NCBI GenBank assembly: GCA_019638185.1
Contig: JAHBUH010000014.1
Coordinates: 1 to 64,000, forward strand
Reading direction: 5' to 3'
Origin: Leadbetterella sp.
GTDB lineage: Bacteria > Bacteroidota > Bacteroidia > Cytophagales > Spirosomataceae
Length of the DNA: 64,000 nt
Part shown: in pieces, positions 7,178 through 15,549 of the stretch
Numbering within the stretch: the stretch's first letter is position 1
How the letters are laid out: each line of letters opens with the position of its first letter
Notes under the pieces: generated by a model
Database searches by the model: none
Told to the model about the DNA's origin: nothing
Seen by the model: only the letters and a program-made list of their open reading frames with translations
Position numbers and translations under genes: made by a program

Positions 7178-8634
7178 AAACTCACCTCCCCCTGCTTCCT
7201 GAAAAGCGAGCGCACGCCTGCCCAGTTAGTATACAGCCCATCATAATACTCTTTCTTATTCGTCTGCGGTTTTGCACTCAGGTAATCCGTAGGTATCGCC
7301 GCCGAAGGCAGCTCCAGCGCATCATTACAGTGCAGCGCCGAGCCGATCACCGTAGCCTGCTCAAAGCCGGAACGTACCCGCACTTCCTTCCCGGTCATAT
7401 CGGCGATGAGCTGCCGCAGGGTAGCGCTCTGAAGTCCGCCGCCACAGGCCCACAGGTAGGTTTCGCGGTGGCCGGCGCATTCGGCCAGTACTTTGTAATT
7501 TTCTACAATGGAAAAGGCGATATCCACCAGGCTGGCCCAGACAAAACTGCTTCGCTTCAGCTCATGGGTGACCGGTACGTGAAAAACAAATCCGCCGGTA
7601 GTCACAGGCGATTTCTCCGATGCGATCAGCGAACCCAGGCTGCCCACGCAGTTATCATATAAATTCTCACTCAGCTCTTTTTCGATGACATCATACGATT
7701 CGTTCGGATAAAAGACCTCTTTCAGTCGCTGGTAATTCAGTCCGGTTACCCCGGCGTTGGCTTCGAAAACGAAGCGGCCAGGTTCAATGTCGCGGCTGGT
7801 CCAGGTACGCTGCTCGTCATCGGTCAGGAAGCCCCCTTCCAGCTTCACCACGGGCGTGGTGGTTCCCGATACCAGGATCACGTCGCCGGTATGCGGACGG
7901 GTGCTTTTAATGGCCATCTGGGTATCACCGCCGCCTACCACGGCCTTCACGTGCTGGCCCAGTCCCCAGTCGGCAGCTACATCAGCCTTCACCTCCCCTA
8001 CCACTTCGCCTGACGAGCGCAGGGGCGACAGCAGCCCTTCCGCAATACCGTACCGGCTGCACAGCTCAGGGCTCCAGCTTCCTGCCGCCACATCGTACAG
8101 CAGGGTTTCGGAGGCCTGCGAGTGCTCGTACACCGCTACCCCGGAAAGCGCCCAAAGCGCCCAGTCGCTGATACTCAGAAAGGTTTCTGCCTCCTGCCAC
8201 AGTTCCGGTCGCTTTTCCCGAATACCGATCAGCTTGAACACCGAAAAAAGAGAGGTAGGATACCGGCCGCTCAGGGCATATACCCGGCCTTTATCGCCGA
8301 AGGCATCTTCCCATTCGCGCCCGCGGTGGTCGATGTTCGGCATACCGATCAGCGCCCTGCCGGTTTTGCCGATCAGCACAATTCCCTCCCGCTGGCTGGT
8401 AGACGTCACCGCCAGCAGCTTTACCTCGCCGGCCTGGGAAAGCGCCTTTCGGGTCAATGCCTTCAACGTATCCAGCAGTTCATCCGGCTTAAAAAAGATG
8501 GAATCGGGGAAAACCGTATCGCGGTGATAAATGATATCCGCACGTTCCACGCTCAGGATTTCGCCCGATGGTGTCACCACGGCCGAACGTACGTTTCCTG
8601 TTCCTATATCGAGTACTAAATAAGCTTGTTTCAT
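7174..8634 (-). CDS. FGGY-family carbohydrate kinase, second paralogue
   Basis: 486 residues. Phosphate-1 is LDIGTGNVRSAVV (about 8-20), with a TSTSQREG segment, VVGGGDTQMA (catalytic Asp), VSGTTTPVV (phosphate-2) and WACGGGLQS (adenosine motif). It is clearly FGGY, but only distantly similar to its 3' neighbour: the TDG around the catalytic Asp is GGDTQ here. This suggests a different substrate, not a recent duplication. It lies 20 bases after the hydroxyacid dehydrogenase gene. The exact sugar is not recognisable; tetritols, pentitols and ketopentoses are all handled by FGGY enzymes. Confidence 0.82.
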   Translation of the reverse strand: MKQAYLVLDIGTGNVRSAVVTPSGEILSVERADIIYHRDTVFPDSIFFKPDELLDTLKALTRKALSQAGEVKLLAVTSTSQREGIVLIGKTGRALIGMPNIDHRGREWEDAFGDKGRVYALSGRYPTSLFSVFKLIGIREKRPELWQEAETFLSISDWALWALSGVAVYEHSQASETLLYDVAAGSWSPELCSRYGIAEGLLSPLRSSGEVVGEVKADVAADWGLGQHVKAVVGGGDTQMAIKSTRPHTGDVILVSGTTTPVVKLEGGFLTDDEQRTWTSRDIEPGRFVFEANAGVTGLNYQRLKEVFYPNESYDVIEKELSENLYDNCVGSLGSLIASEKSPVTTGGFVFHVPVTHELKRSSFVWASLVDIAFSIVENYKVLAECAGHRETYLWACGGGLQSATLRQLIADMTGKEVRVRSGFEQATVIGSALHCNDALELPSAAIPTDYLSAKPQTNKKEYYDGLYTNWAGVRSLFRKQGEVSL

Positions 8635-8654
8635 GTTTGTATATTTGAGCTATC

Positions 8655-9656
8655 TCAAATTCTCTCCAATATCTGACGGTTTGCAATGCGTTTCGGATTC
8701 ACTTCTCCCTTCTCCAGCCATTCCGACAGCGCCTCGTTCAGAATCCGCACGTGATGGTCTTCTACCTCGTGCGTAGCACCGGCTATGTGCGGCGTGGCCA
8801 GCACGTTCCCGGAACGGATGATCTTGTAATCCAGCGCATCGGGTGGCTCATGGTCAAACACATCCAGGATAGCGCCGCGAATCTTTTTCTGTTCCAGCGC
8901 TTCGAACAGGGCATTCCGGTCCACCACCACGGCCCGGGCCGTATTGACAAAGATAGCCTCCGGCTTCATTAAACGAAACAGGTGTGCATCGATCAGCCCT
9001 TTGGTTTCGTCTGTTACGGGTAAATGTACCGACACAATGTCGTTTTCCGCAAACACTTCCTCCAGGCTGCTGTTTTTATAGCCCGGAAAAACGGCCGGAT
9101 CCACGTAAGGGTCGTAATAGGCGATCTCGCAGGGAAAATCTTCTATGCGGGCTGCAATCAGCTGCCCGATGGCCCCGAAACCCACAAAACCAACTTTTTT
9201 ACCCGCCAACTCATTTCCTTTGAAAATCAGGTAGGACGTGTGAGCACCTTCATCCCATTTGCCCGATTTCAGCCATTCGGTAGCAAATATCGTGTCACGC
9301 AGGAAGGTGATCACATTAGCAATGAACAACTCTGCCACCGCCTGGGCATTCCGCGCCGGGGTATAAAACACCGGGATATGGTGCAGGCTGGCGGTTTCCA
9401 GCGACACATTGGAGGGCGTACCCCGGCATACGCCAATAAATTTCAGGTGCGGAAAAGCATTAATCACCTTATCGGTTACGTGGTCATGCTCCGTGATGAG
9501 GGCCTCCGCGCCCGACTCTTGCAGAAGCGCAAGCAGCTCGTCTTCATTAAAGGCCCTGCCATTCACTTTCCACGGCCGGTACACCGTTTCGCCCAAAATC
9601 CGGTTTAGTTCTCTTAATCCCCCTTCGTTATATGGAGAGGTTACCAGTACTTTCAT
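8655..9656 (-). CDS. NAD-dependent D-2-hydroxyacid dehydrogenase
   Basis: 333 residues, two-domain D-2-hydroxyacid dehydrogenase. The Rossmann motif is GFGAIG (G159, G161, G164). The catalytic triad is R241 (NTARAVVVD), E270 (DVFDHEPP) and H290 (TPHIAGATHE). The C-terminus has no ACT domain, so it is not a regulated SerA. Oxidation or reduction of a 2-hydroxy acid, such as a sugar acid, fits its place between a polyol-permease-like transporter and two sugar kinases. It follows the transporter by 65 bases, part of which is a repeat. Confidence 0.88.
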   Translation of the reverse strand: MKVLVTSPYNEGGLRELNRILGETVYRPWKVNGRAFNEDELLALLQESGAEALITEHDHVTDKVINAFPHLKFIGVCRGTPSNVSLETASLHHIPVFYTPARNAQAVAELFIANVITFLRDTIFATEWLKSGKWDEGAHTSYLIFKGNELAGKKVGFVGFGAIGQLIAARIEDFPCEIAYYDPYVDPAVFPGYKNSSLEEVFAENDIVSVHLPVTDETKGLIDAHLFRLMKPEAIFVNTARAVVVDRNALFEALEQKKIRGAILDVFDHEPPDALDYKIIRSGNVLATPHIAGATHEVEDHHVRILNEALSEWLEKGEVNPKRIANRQILERI

Positions 9657-9700
9657 AATCTAATTGGTATATAATGTTTATTTAGCTTTCAGCTTAAAAA

Positions 9701-9747
9701 TTAGTTCCGAGTGGATAGTTGTCAATTATCCATTGTCAATTCTTTGG
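9701..9747. repeat. TTAGTTCCG...CAATTCTTT spacer repeat, copy 1 (overlaps transporter 3' end)
   Basis: TTAGTTCCG at 9701, then internal GTCAATTATC/GTCAATTCTT copies. A related spacer lies at 15474-15527 in the same operon, again following an MFS transporter/metabolic gene junction. The last seven codons and stop of the transporter gene (KELTMDN, ending at 9722) are made of this repeat. Confidence 0.55.
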
Positions 9748-10957
9748 CTCCCGGAATAGTAATAAACCGCGTCAGCACCGCACTCAAAAAGTACAGCCCG
9801 GCCAGTATCCACACCACCCCTTCAGCTCCGGCACTTCCTATAAATATTCTCACAATGGCCGGGCCCGCAAAAACGGCCAGCCCCGCGCCCAGGTTTAAAA
9901 CCGACATGGCCGCGCCCTTATCTTTCTGCACCAGTGAAGGCACCAGGGCCGACAGCGGTACGTAGCCCGCCAGGCAGGCACCCCATAAAATACCGGCAGC
10001 CAATACCAGTGCATAACTGCCCCCGCCTATCTGTGGCGAATAATACAGCAGGAGCGTAGTGAGCCCGCACCCTACCCCGCCAAACCAGATGATGGTTTTC
10101 TGCCAGCCCATCCGGTCACCCACAAATCCGAAAATGAGGTTAAAGGCAATATTGCTCGTAAAAATGGTGCCCCAGATGTACAGCCACTGGGTGGTATTAA
10201 ACCCGTGCGACTCCATGTACACCGGAAGAAATACCGGGAAGGCAAACTGGGCGGTGGTATTGATCACCCGTACGATTCCCCCCAGGGCCACCTTGGGCTC
10301 TTCCTTCATAATGGTCAGCCCTTTCAGCAGCTCCTGCCACTTGCTGCCCGCAGAAGCCGTATTGGCCGGAAAGCGGGCTTTGTTAAACACCAGCGCCAGC
10401 AAAGCGCCAATAAGCACCCACAGCACTGCGCTCCAGAGCGCACTGATGTGCCCCAGGTTTTCAATGGCCCAGCTGGAATAAAAGGCGCCCAGCACGTTCA
10501 GGCCACCGGTAAACACAAACCAGAACCAGCCTACGGCCCGCCCGAGTGCTCCCTGCGGCACCACGTAAGATATCCATACCAAAAAGGAATAGGCAAACAG
10601 CGGGTAACCAAAACCGCGCAGGGCATACGTGATATAGAGGGTGGTTATATCCAGTGAACCCAGTCCGCGGGAAATAAACAGCACCGTACCGATCAGGTAG
10701 ATCACCAGCCCCAACAGCATGGTGCGCCGCGGGTTCAGGGTTTCGGTCAACACGCCCGAGAACCAGGAAGAAATGGCAATGGTCACTCCGTACAGTGAAA
10801 AAAGTGTGGCCGTGTTCTGGATGGTCAGCCCCCGGTCTATCAGGTAAGGGCTCAGCCAGCCCTGTTCCATGCCATCGCCCATCATAAAGATAAGGATGCC
10901 CAGGTAACCCCACAGCAGGTTAGCGGGAAGGCCTATTTTATTGGCAAAATTATTCAT
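9722..10957 (-). CDS. MFS transporter, polyol permease family-like
   Basis: 411 residues, 12 predicted membrane segments. The N-terminus (LPANLLWGYLGILIFMMGDG), a YALRGFGYPLFAYSFLVWIS stretch and GWFWFVFTGGLNVLG closely follow the pattern of ribitol, xylitol and arabitol permeases (RbtT/DalT group). VRVINTTAQFAFPVFLPV and KGAAMSVLNLGAGLAVFAGP also fit. This is proton symport across the inner membrane. With two FGGY kinases and a hydroxyacid dehydrogenase downstream, a polyol or its phosphate-free product is the likely cargo. The C-terminal KELTMDN tail derives from an intergenic repeat. Confidence 0.8.
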   Translation of the reverse strand: MNNFANKIGLPANLLWGYLGILIFMMGDGMEQGWLSPYLIDRGLTIQNTATLFSLYGVTIAISSWFSGVLTETLNPRRTMLLGLVIYLIGTVLFISRGLGSLDITTLYITYALRGFGYPLFAYSFLVWISYVVPQGALGRAVGWFWFVFTGGLNVLGAFYSSWAIENLGHISALWSAVLWVLIGALLALVFNKARFPANTASAGSKWQELLKGLTIMKEEPKVALGGIVRVINTTAQFAFPVFLPVYMESHGFNTTQWLYIWGTIFTSNIAFNLIFGFVGDRMGWQKTIIWFGGVGCGLTTLLLYYSPQIGGGSYALVLAAGILWGACLAGYVPLSALVPSLVQKDKGAAMSVLNLGAGLAVFAGPAIVRIFIGSAGAEGVVWILAGLYFLSAVLTRFITIPGAKELTMDN

Positions 10958-10992
10958 TCTTTAGTACAGTTTATCTTCATAAAAACTCCGGC

Positions 10993-11856
10993 TTAAAAGG
11001 TTACCATAGAGGTAACGGGTAAATGGTCTGACGGATAGCGGTCATCTTTATACGTATCCGATATTACTTTGTAATCTTCCACCTTAAAATGACGACTCAG
11101 GAATATAAAGTCGATCCTGTATTTGGGAGACCCCTGAAATACCCCTCCTGAAAATGCGGTTTCTTCTACCCCTTCTCCCGGCTTTTGGGTGATGTCACGG
11201 GCATCATTAAGCATTTCTTTTACCGCAGTGACCTGGGGAGAGCCGGGAGCCGAATTAAAATCTCCCGTACAGATCACGGGGGTGTCTCCGGCTATCTCCC
11301 GGATCTTTCGGGCCAGAAGCGGGCCTGATTCGGCCCGGGCTTCTTTAAGCCGCCAGTAAAAATGCGTATTGAAAAAATAAAACTCCCTGCCTGTTTCTTT
11401 AACCCTGAACCTGATCCATTGCCCAATGCGATGGTCAGAAGCATCCCAGCCTACACTTTGCACATCGGGAGTCGGACTGAGCCAGAAAACACCGCTGTCC
11501 AGAACTTCAAAGAGCGCCGTACGATAAAATATAGCACAGTTATGCTGATTGGCAGAAACCACTCCATACGAATGGGCAAGGTAGTCAAAACCTACCAGGC
11601 GTTGCTTCATATCGGCCAGTTGTCTTTCGCTCCCTTCCTGCGTTCCTACGATATCAAAACCGTGTGTAGTAATCACTTTCACCAGGGCGTCTTTTCGCAG
11701 GTTCCACCCGTTTCCCGACTGTTCGTCAGCCTGGGTAGCATACCGGATATTATAGGTAGCCACCCTGAAGCGGCTGTCGTTATTAGAAACTTCCGGCCTT
11801 TTACCGTCGTTCCACAGCATCAAAAGCACTAAACCTATCCGCAGCAAGCTCATCAT
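10993..11856 (-). CDS. Endonuclease/exonuclease/phosphatase (EEP) family hydrolase, first paralogue
   Basis: 287 residues. A hydrophobic N-terminus (SLLRIGLVLLMLW) suggests export. EEP motifs in order: ATYNIRY, GTQEG (metal-binding Glu), FNTHFYW, CTGDFNSAPGS (catalytic Asp-Asn) and YPSDHLPV (Asp-His). Exported EEP proteins of this type in Bacteroidota act on phosphoesters such as phosphodiesters, inositol phosphates or sphingomyelin-like lipids. The fold does not reveal which. It lies 22 bases after a paralogue that has the same motifs. Both sit in the SusCD operon, so they probably split phosphate bonds of the imported substrate. Confidence 0.85.
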   Translation of the reverse strand: MMSLLRIGLVLLMLWNDGKRPEVSNNDSRFRVATYNIRYATQADEQSGNGWNLRKDALVKVITTHGFDIVGTQEGSERQLADMKQRLVGFDYLAHSYGVVSANQHNCAIFYRTALFEVLDSGVFWLSPTPDVQSVGWDASDHRIGQWIRFRVKETGREFYFFNTHFYWRLKEARAESGPLLARKIREIAGDTPVICTGDFNSAPGSPQVTAVKEMLNDARDITQKPGEGVEETAFSGGVFQGSPKYRIDFIFLSRHFKVEDYKVISDTYKDDRYPSDHLPVTSMVTF

Positions 11857-11878
11857 TTCATAGTTAGGGTATCATTGC

Positions 11879-12778
11879 TCATAAAATCTCCAGGTCAGAC
11901 TGCACAAAGAAGTGGTCACTCGGGTACACGCCACCGATATCATCCCGGATGATCTCTGCTGCCACCGGTTTAACTTTCCCCCGGTACCAGATAAAATCGA
12001 TCCGTCCGCCGACCGCTGCCTTTTCGTATTTCATTCCCTTGAAGGCGTGCCCGGTAAAGCCGATCTCTTTCTGGCCGTACAGGGTTTCCAATGCATCTTT
12101 CCAGCCTTCTTCCCGAGCTTTTGTAAAAACAGGGCTGTCAAAACGCGAGTTAAAGTCGCCGGTCAGGATCTGGTTAAATTCAGGCAGGTACTGCTTGCTT
12201 TCTTCTATCACCATCTTCAATTGCTGTAGCTTGGCTTCTGCCGATACGTGGTCGAGGTGGAGATTGATCACCCGGAATTCTTTCCCGGTGGCTATTTCTT
12301 TCAGCCGTACCCAGTTGGCATGGCGTGCCCGGGCGGTATCCCACGATTTGCTTCCTGCCACCAGGGGCGTTTCCGACAGCCAGTAGGTACCGGCGGTCAG
12401 CAGCTCATATTTTTTCTTTGAAAAGAGAATAGGATTCTTCGCAATGCCGTGATAGCCGGTGGGATGAGCGTCCATTTCGGGGCCGTCAAACCCGATCAGC
12501 TGAAAGTCTTTAAAGTATTTCTTAAAATCGTCTGACTGGCTCTTTAAAACTTCCTGGAGACAGATGATGTCCGGCTTGCGATTACGGATGATCTTCAGGC
12601 AGATATCGCGGCGCGACGACCAGCCCACCCCTTTCTCCTCGTCTTCGTCCAGGGCTACACGAATGTTACAGCAAAGTACCCGGTGCGTGGCACCGGCCGC
12701 TGCAAAAGTTTCTGTACCGGCCGCCGCTATAAGGGGCACGGCCGAAAGTGAAAATTTCAAAAAATTTCTCCGTTCCAT
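11879..12778 (-). CDS. EEP family hydrolase with twin-arginine-like signal, second paralogue
   Basis: 299 residues. The N-terminus MERRNFLKFSLSAVPLIAAA is a Tat-type signal (RRNFLK), so it is probably exported already folded with its metals. EEP motifs: CCNIRV, CLQEVL, VINLHLDHV, LTGDFNSRF and YPSDHFFV. It starts 3 bases after the stop of the FAD oxidoreductase gene. It is related to, but clearly diverged from, the EEP gene that follows. A nuclease role is unlikely for an exported enzyme in this setting; phosphodiesterase or phosphatase is more plausible. Confidence 0.86.
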   Translation of the reverse strand: MERRNFLKFSLSAVPLIAAAGTETFAAAGATHRVLCCNIRVALDEDEEKGVGWSSRRDICLKIIRNRKPDIICLQEVLKSQSDDFKKYFKDFQLIGFDGPEMDAHPTGYHGIAKNPILFSKKKYELLTAGTYWLSETPLVAGSKSWDTARARHANWVRLKEIATGKEFRVINLHLDHVSAEAKLQQLKMVIEESKQYLPEFNQILTGDFNSRFDSPVFTKAREEGWKDALETLYGQKEIGFTGHAFKGMKYEKAAVGGRIDFIWYRGKVKPVAAEIIRDDIGGVYPSDHFFVQSDLEIL

Positions 12779-12781
12779 CGT

Positions 12782-14179
12782 TTATTCGTTTATTTCTTCA
12801 AAATCACGCAGGAAAGCCCCGGATTCTACCAGTTCTGCCTGCAATTGTTCTACTGAGACCTCTCCTACCTGCACGCCTGTTCGTATGGCCAGTTTTGCTG
12901 CCCTTCCGGCGGCCTCGCCCATGGCCATACACGGCGCCATCACCCGGATAGCCGACATGGCCTCGTGGGTGGTAGATATACTCCGGCCGGCCACAATCAG
13001 GTTTTTCACCTTTTGCGGAATCAATGAGCGGAAGGGAATATCGTAGCAGTCGCCACACCACGTAAGCGTACAGCCGCCACCGTCAGGATGATGAATATCC
13101 AGCGGGTAGCTGGCCACGGCAATAGCGTCTTCAAAATGCCGGCAGCTCAGGATGTCTTCCTGGGTCATGGTGTACCGGCCATTGATCCGGCGGGTTTCCC
13201 GGATACCTACAAAGGGCGCCGTTTTCAGGAAGTACGCATTTTCAAAGCCCGGAACATACTCAATCAGGTATTTCTGGATATCGTGAATCTGGCGGCGGCC
13301 TTCGGTTTCACCATGGCTGAGGCTTTCCGGATCGGTACCGTTCACACCGTTAATGCGGGTCATGTTGATCCAGGCTTCGCCTTTCCGGAGGCCGGTGATG
13401 ATGATGGTCCGCTCTACGGGCAGGTGCAGGCCCTCTTCGGCTGCTTTCTGGATCAGGCTGCGAAGGCCCACCACGATGAACTGGTTGTTTTGCCCGAAAT
13501 ATTCCGCCGGGATAAAGTCGGTCAGGTAGGTCCGGGGTTCTTCGGCAATGCTCAGCCGCAGCTTTTCCGTATCTACCCCGCCCAGGCAGAACATCAGGGT
13601 GGGCGGTTGCACGCCACCGGTTTCGTTGCCGTATTCACAGGGCACGCCGGAGCGGTAGGCCACGTCGGCATCACCGGTACAGTCAATGATGGTTTTAGCC
13701 AGGATGGCCTCGCGACCTGCCTTGCTTTCAATGATGATGCCTTTCAGCTCGTCGCCTTCCATCACTACATCGGAGCAGAAGGTATAGAACATCACTTCCA
13801 CACCGGCTTCCTGCAGCATTTCCAGGGCCACGGTCTTCACCGCTTCCGGCTCTACCAGGGTCAGGCTCATGTGCAGCGGGCACGGCCGGTGCTCGCTGGA
13901 AGCATCCACTGCTTTCAGGCGATCAATGAATTTCTGGGGGATGCCCTTGATGATCTGGTTGCCTTTCTGGCCCAGGAAACCCAGGATAGGCAGGCCGATG
14001 GTCATGTTACCGCCGAGGAAGCTCCGGCTATCCAGCAGCAAAACGTTCAGGCCGTCTTCTACCGCCGCCAGGGCCGCGGTGATCCCGGATGGGCCGCCTC
14101 CCACTACCAGCACATCTACTTCTTTTCTTACCTGTATCTCCCTTGCGGGCTCTGTGATTGTCTTTTGTAGGTTTGACAT
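12782..14179 (-). CDS. FAD-dependent oxidoreductase (FAD_oxidored family)
   Basis: 465 residues. The dinucleotide-binding motif GGGPSG is at 27-32 with the acidic strand end VLLLD about 20 residues on. The CTGDADVAYRSGVP motif is typical of PF12831-type oxidoreductases, and the C-terminal FAD contact is near VAGRSISTTHEA and APCMAMGEAAG. No signal peptide. These enzymes are common in Bacteroidota saccharide loci, where they are thought to oxidise sugars or polyols, though few have a proven substrate. It lies 28 bases after the ACS-type transporter, so the two may act together: import, then oxidation. Confidence 0.85.
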   Translation of the reverse strand: MSNLQKTITEPAREIQVRKEVDVLVVGGGPSGITAALAAVEDGLNVLLLDSRSFLGGNMTIGLPILGFLGQKGNQIIKGIPQKFIDRLKAVDASSEHRPCPLHMSLTLVEPEAVKTVALEMLQEAGVEVMFYTFCSDVVMEGDELKGIIIESKAGREAILAKTIIDCTGDADVAYRSGVPCEYGNETGGVQPPTLMFCLGGVDTEKLRLSIAEEPRTYLTDFIPAEYFGQNNQFIVVGLRSLIQKAAEEGLHLPVERTIIITGLRKGEAWINMTRINGVNGTDPESLSHGETEGRRQIHDIQKYLIEYVPGFENAYFLKTAPFVGIRETRRINGRYTMTQEDILSCRHFEDAIAVASYPLDIHHPDGGGCTLTWCGDCYDIPFRSLIPQKVKNLIVAGRSISTTHEAMSAIRVMAPCMAMGEAAGRAAKLAIRTGVQVGEVSVEQLQAELVESGAFLRDFEEINE

Positions 14180-14207
14180 GGTTATGTTTTATCTAAAATT
14201 TTATCTT

Positions 14208-15467
14208 TTATTCTGTTTTTCTTGTTATGCCGGGTCTTTCCTTCCGCACCATCACCCACAGCAGCAGCACTGCCAGCGGATGCATCACCGCCATGGCCAG
14301 AAATATCTTTTCGGTACCCATGGTACCCATCATTTGCCCCACAAAGTAATTAAACAGCACCGCGCCTACCGCGCCAAAGCCCCCGGCAATGCCCAGCACA
14401 CTGGCCACATTGGCCACCGGAAACGCCTCAGCGATCACCACGCTCAGCGAAAACAGCCAGCTCAGGCAGGCCACCGCCACCAGGCTGAAGAGCAGAATGG
14501 TCACCCACGGCCCCGACAAATAGGGCGTTACTGCGCAGAGGGGCGCCAGTACCGCCACTGTGGTCAGCATGATCTTCCGGGCCCGCAGCGGCTCCATACC
14601 CTTTCTCACCAGGCGGTCTGACCAGGCCGAGGTGCCGATAGCCCCCAAATCCGCGGCCAGGAAAGGAATCCAGCCGAACATGCCCACCTGGGCCAGGGTA
14701 AGACCCGATTCTTCCTGCAGGTAGCCGGGCAGCCAGAACAGGCAGAAATACCAGACGGGATCGCTCACAAAACGGATCAGGATAACGCCCCACAGGCTGC
14801 GGGTTTTCCATAGTTCTGCCCAGCGAAATTTCACCGTGCTGTCTGCCTGGCCTTCTTCCGCACCGGTTATGCCAGCCGGCGGTTCCCGGTAAACCAGCTT
14901 CCAGAGCAAGGCAATGAAAAGCCCGGTTATACCCATGGCCACAAAGGCCATTTTCCAGCTGTAGGTAATGGCCAGCCAGGCGATCAGCGGCGGGGCAATG
15001 ATAGCACCGATACTGCTGCCGGCCACGCAGAAGCTGTTAGCCGTAGCCCGGAGCTTGCCCGGAAACCAGACGGTCACCACTTTGATCTGGGCCGGGAAAT
15101 TAGTAGGCTCGGCCATGCCCAGCATGCCCCTGAAAAAGCCGAACTGCTTTACGGTGGAAGAAAGGCCGCCGCCCAGACAGGCCAGCGACCACGCAATGAT
15201 GCCGTAAAACATCACCTTCTTCTCACCGAATTTATCAACCATCCATCCCGTTACCGGATACATGGCTGCATAACAAATGGTAAAAATGTTGACAATCACC
15301 GCATACCCCTCGTCGTTCAGTGAAAACTCGGTCTTCAGCATGGGTTTCAGGATAGACACCAGCTGGCGGTCCATGTAATTAAATACGATGGCCACGAAAA
15401 CCACAGCGATGATGAGCCACCGGCGGGTATCAGGGCGGATGCCTGTGTATGCGTTATTTATCTTCAT
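14208..15467 (-). CDS. MFS transporter, anion:cation symporter (ACS/hexuronate) type
   Basis: 419 residues, 12 membrane segments. The N-terminal RRWLIIAVVFVAIVFNYMDR and the loop GWMVDKFGEKKVMF are classic for the ACS family (ExuT, GudP and similar). The FFRGMLGMAEPTNFPAQIKV stretch and CVAGSSIGAIIAPP also match. Such transporters carry organic anions: hexuronates, glucarate, and in relatives sugar or glycerol phosphates. It is the first of two transporters in the operon and differs in family from the one at 9722-10957, so the locus probably imports two chemically different products, one of them an acid. Confidence 0.86.
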   Translation of the reverse strand: MKINNAYTGIRPDTRRWLIIAVVFVAIVFNYMDRQLVSILKPMLKTEFSLNDEGYAVIVNIFTICYAAMYPVTGWMVDKFGEKKVMFYGIIAWSLACLGGGLSSTVKQFGFFRGMLGMAEPTNFPAQIKVVTVWFPGKLRATANSFCVAGSSIGAIIAPPLIAWLAITYSWKMAFVAMGITGLFIALLWKLVYREPPAGITGAEEGQADSTVKFRWAELWKTRSLWGVILIRFVSDPVWYFCLFWLPGYLQEESGLTLAQVGMFGWIPFLAADLGAIGTSAWSDRLVRKGMEPLRARKIMLTTVAVLAPLCAVTPYLSGPWVTILLFSLVAVACLSWLFSLSVVIAEAFPVANVASVLGIAGGFGAVGAVLFNYFVGQMMGTMGTEKIFLAMAVMHPLAVLLLWVMVRKERPGITRKTE

Positions 15468-15473
15468 AGGTTA

Positions 15474-15527
15474 TTAGTTCCGGGTATATAGTTCCGGGTA
15501 GAGAGTACCTCAATTGTCAATTCTTTA
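15474..15527. repeat. TTAGTTCCG...CAATTCTTT spacer repeat, copy 2
   Basis: TTAGTTCCG at 15474, a second AGTTCCGGGTA at about 15490, then CAATTGTCAATTCTTT. It is related to 9701-9747. It occupies most of the 82-base gap between the phosphoesterase and transporter genes. Confidence 0.5.
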
Positions 15528-15549
15528 CCTCAGGCTCCATATACGCTAC

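Noticed and set aside
13088-14170. Long plus-strand open frame of 360 codons
   Set aside because: It lies wholly opposite the FAD oxidoreductase gene, has no family resemblance and a His/Phe-rich composition typical of an antisense shadow of a G+C-rich gene.
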